DNA from: Ophthalmolycus amberensis
Lineage: Eukaryota > Chordata > Actinopteri > Perciformes > Zoarcidae
Direction: 5' to 3'
Length of the DNA: 64,000 bases
Assembly (NCBI GenBank): GCA_024529925.1
Contig: JAFEUB010001215.1
Location: 2,091,001 to 2,155,000 of the forward strand
A model generated the notes under the pieces. That model searched no databases and was not told the origin of the DNA. It saw only the letters and a program-made list of their open reading frames with translations. Every line of letters begins with the position of its first letter. The first letter of the stretch is position 1. This document shows, piece by piece, positions 63,564-64,000 of this stretch. Made by a program: the position numbers and the translations under genes.

Positions 63564-64000
63564 CTGCAATGTAAAAAAAAAACACACTGATTATTTTCGG
63601 TGTGTGTGTGCGTGTATGCAGCCTGGAGTAAATGTTGCGTTTGTGTGTTTTAAGTATACTTTGCTGTGCACTCAGCAGGGTCAAATTGAGTTCAGCTCGA
63701 CTTTCCCCGCGACTACAGTGTCCCAAAAATTGATTTAACCACGGAGAGAAGAGAGGAGACCTGTGGCTGTGAGAGGTGGAAGAAGTACAGAAGATGAGTC
63801 TGAAAACAGTTGACAGGATGACCTGATAAGAGGGATGAGGGAATGAGAGGAGAGAGAATAAGTGACAGGAAAGAGAGAAAGGGGTAAAAGAATGATGGAC
63901 GAAGTGAAGGAGGGAATAAGGAGAGAAAGGCAGGAGGACTGGGTCATTCTAAGAATAGCTGAGCGACTGCTAGCATCTCGCCTGAACTCCATTAAATTGA
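63564..64000 (-). other. gsap intron, right edge of window
   Basis: Non-coding, with purine-rich + strand sequence from 63740. The next upstream gsap exon is not seen. Confidence 0.5.

Overview
This window is vertebrate nuclear DNA, almost certainly from a ray-finned (teleost) fish. Genes are split into many short exons by GT..AG introns. The sequence is full of (CA)n/(GT)n microsatellites and carries several dispersed repeats of a kind I associate with spiny-rayed fish. Three protein genes can be reconstructed exon by exon, using conserved residues, splice consensus and reading phase. All family assignments come from remembered mammalian sequences, not from a search.

Layout: 1-9.4 kb is intergenic, or far-upstream non-coding sequence, with microsatellites and one dispersed repeat. 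A CpG-rich stretch at 9.44-9.80 kb is a plausible promoter for ccdc146 (+ strand). I place 22 coding exons of ccdc146 between 10592 and 50257. They join without a single frame break into 933 codons plus stop, against about 955 residues in human. Nested in the 15-kb first intron, on the opposite strand, is fgl2 (fibrinogen-like 2/fibroleukin), with five coding exons from 20671 down to 12552. The region 50.26-53.9 kb holds the ccdc146 3' UTR and an intergenic gap. From 63563 down to 53944 lie the last eight coding exons of gsap (gamma-secretase activating protein) on the - strand; the rest of gsap runs off the right edge. From memory, the same three-gene arrangement exists on human chromosome 7q11.23, so this is deeply conserved synteny. 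The genes are not a pathway: ccdc146 is a centriole/flagellum coiled-coil protein, fgl2 a secreted or membrane fibrinogen-domain protein, and gsap a modulator of amyloid precursor cleavage.

Most notable observations: (1) fgl2 carries two separate +1 frameshifts, in exons 1 and 4, in an otherwise intact gene, so it is either a young pseudogene or mis-assembled. (2) Two ccdc146 introns have (AC)n just inside the 5' splice site and (GT)n at the 3' splice site. One has (GT)91 directly against the acceptor AG with no ordinary polypyrimidine tract, which fits the published AC-GU hairpin introns of fishes. (3) The mammalian FGL2 prothrombinase serine is lysine here. (4) A solo LTR, antisense to ccdc146, sits in its intron 17. 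(5) An 8-codon in-frame exon candidate lies in the same intron. I saw no previously unknown multi-gene system.
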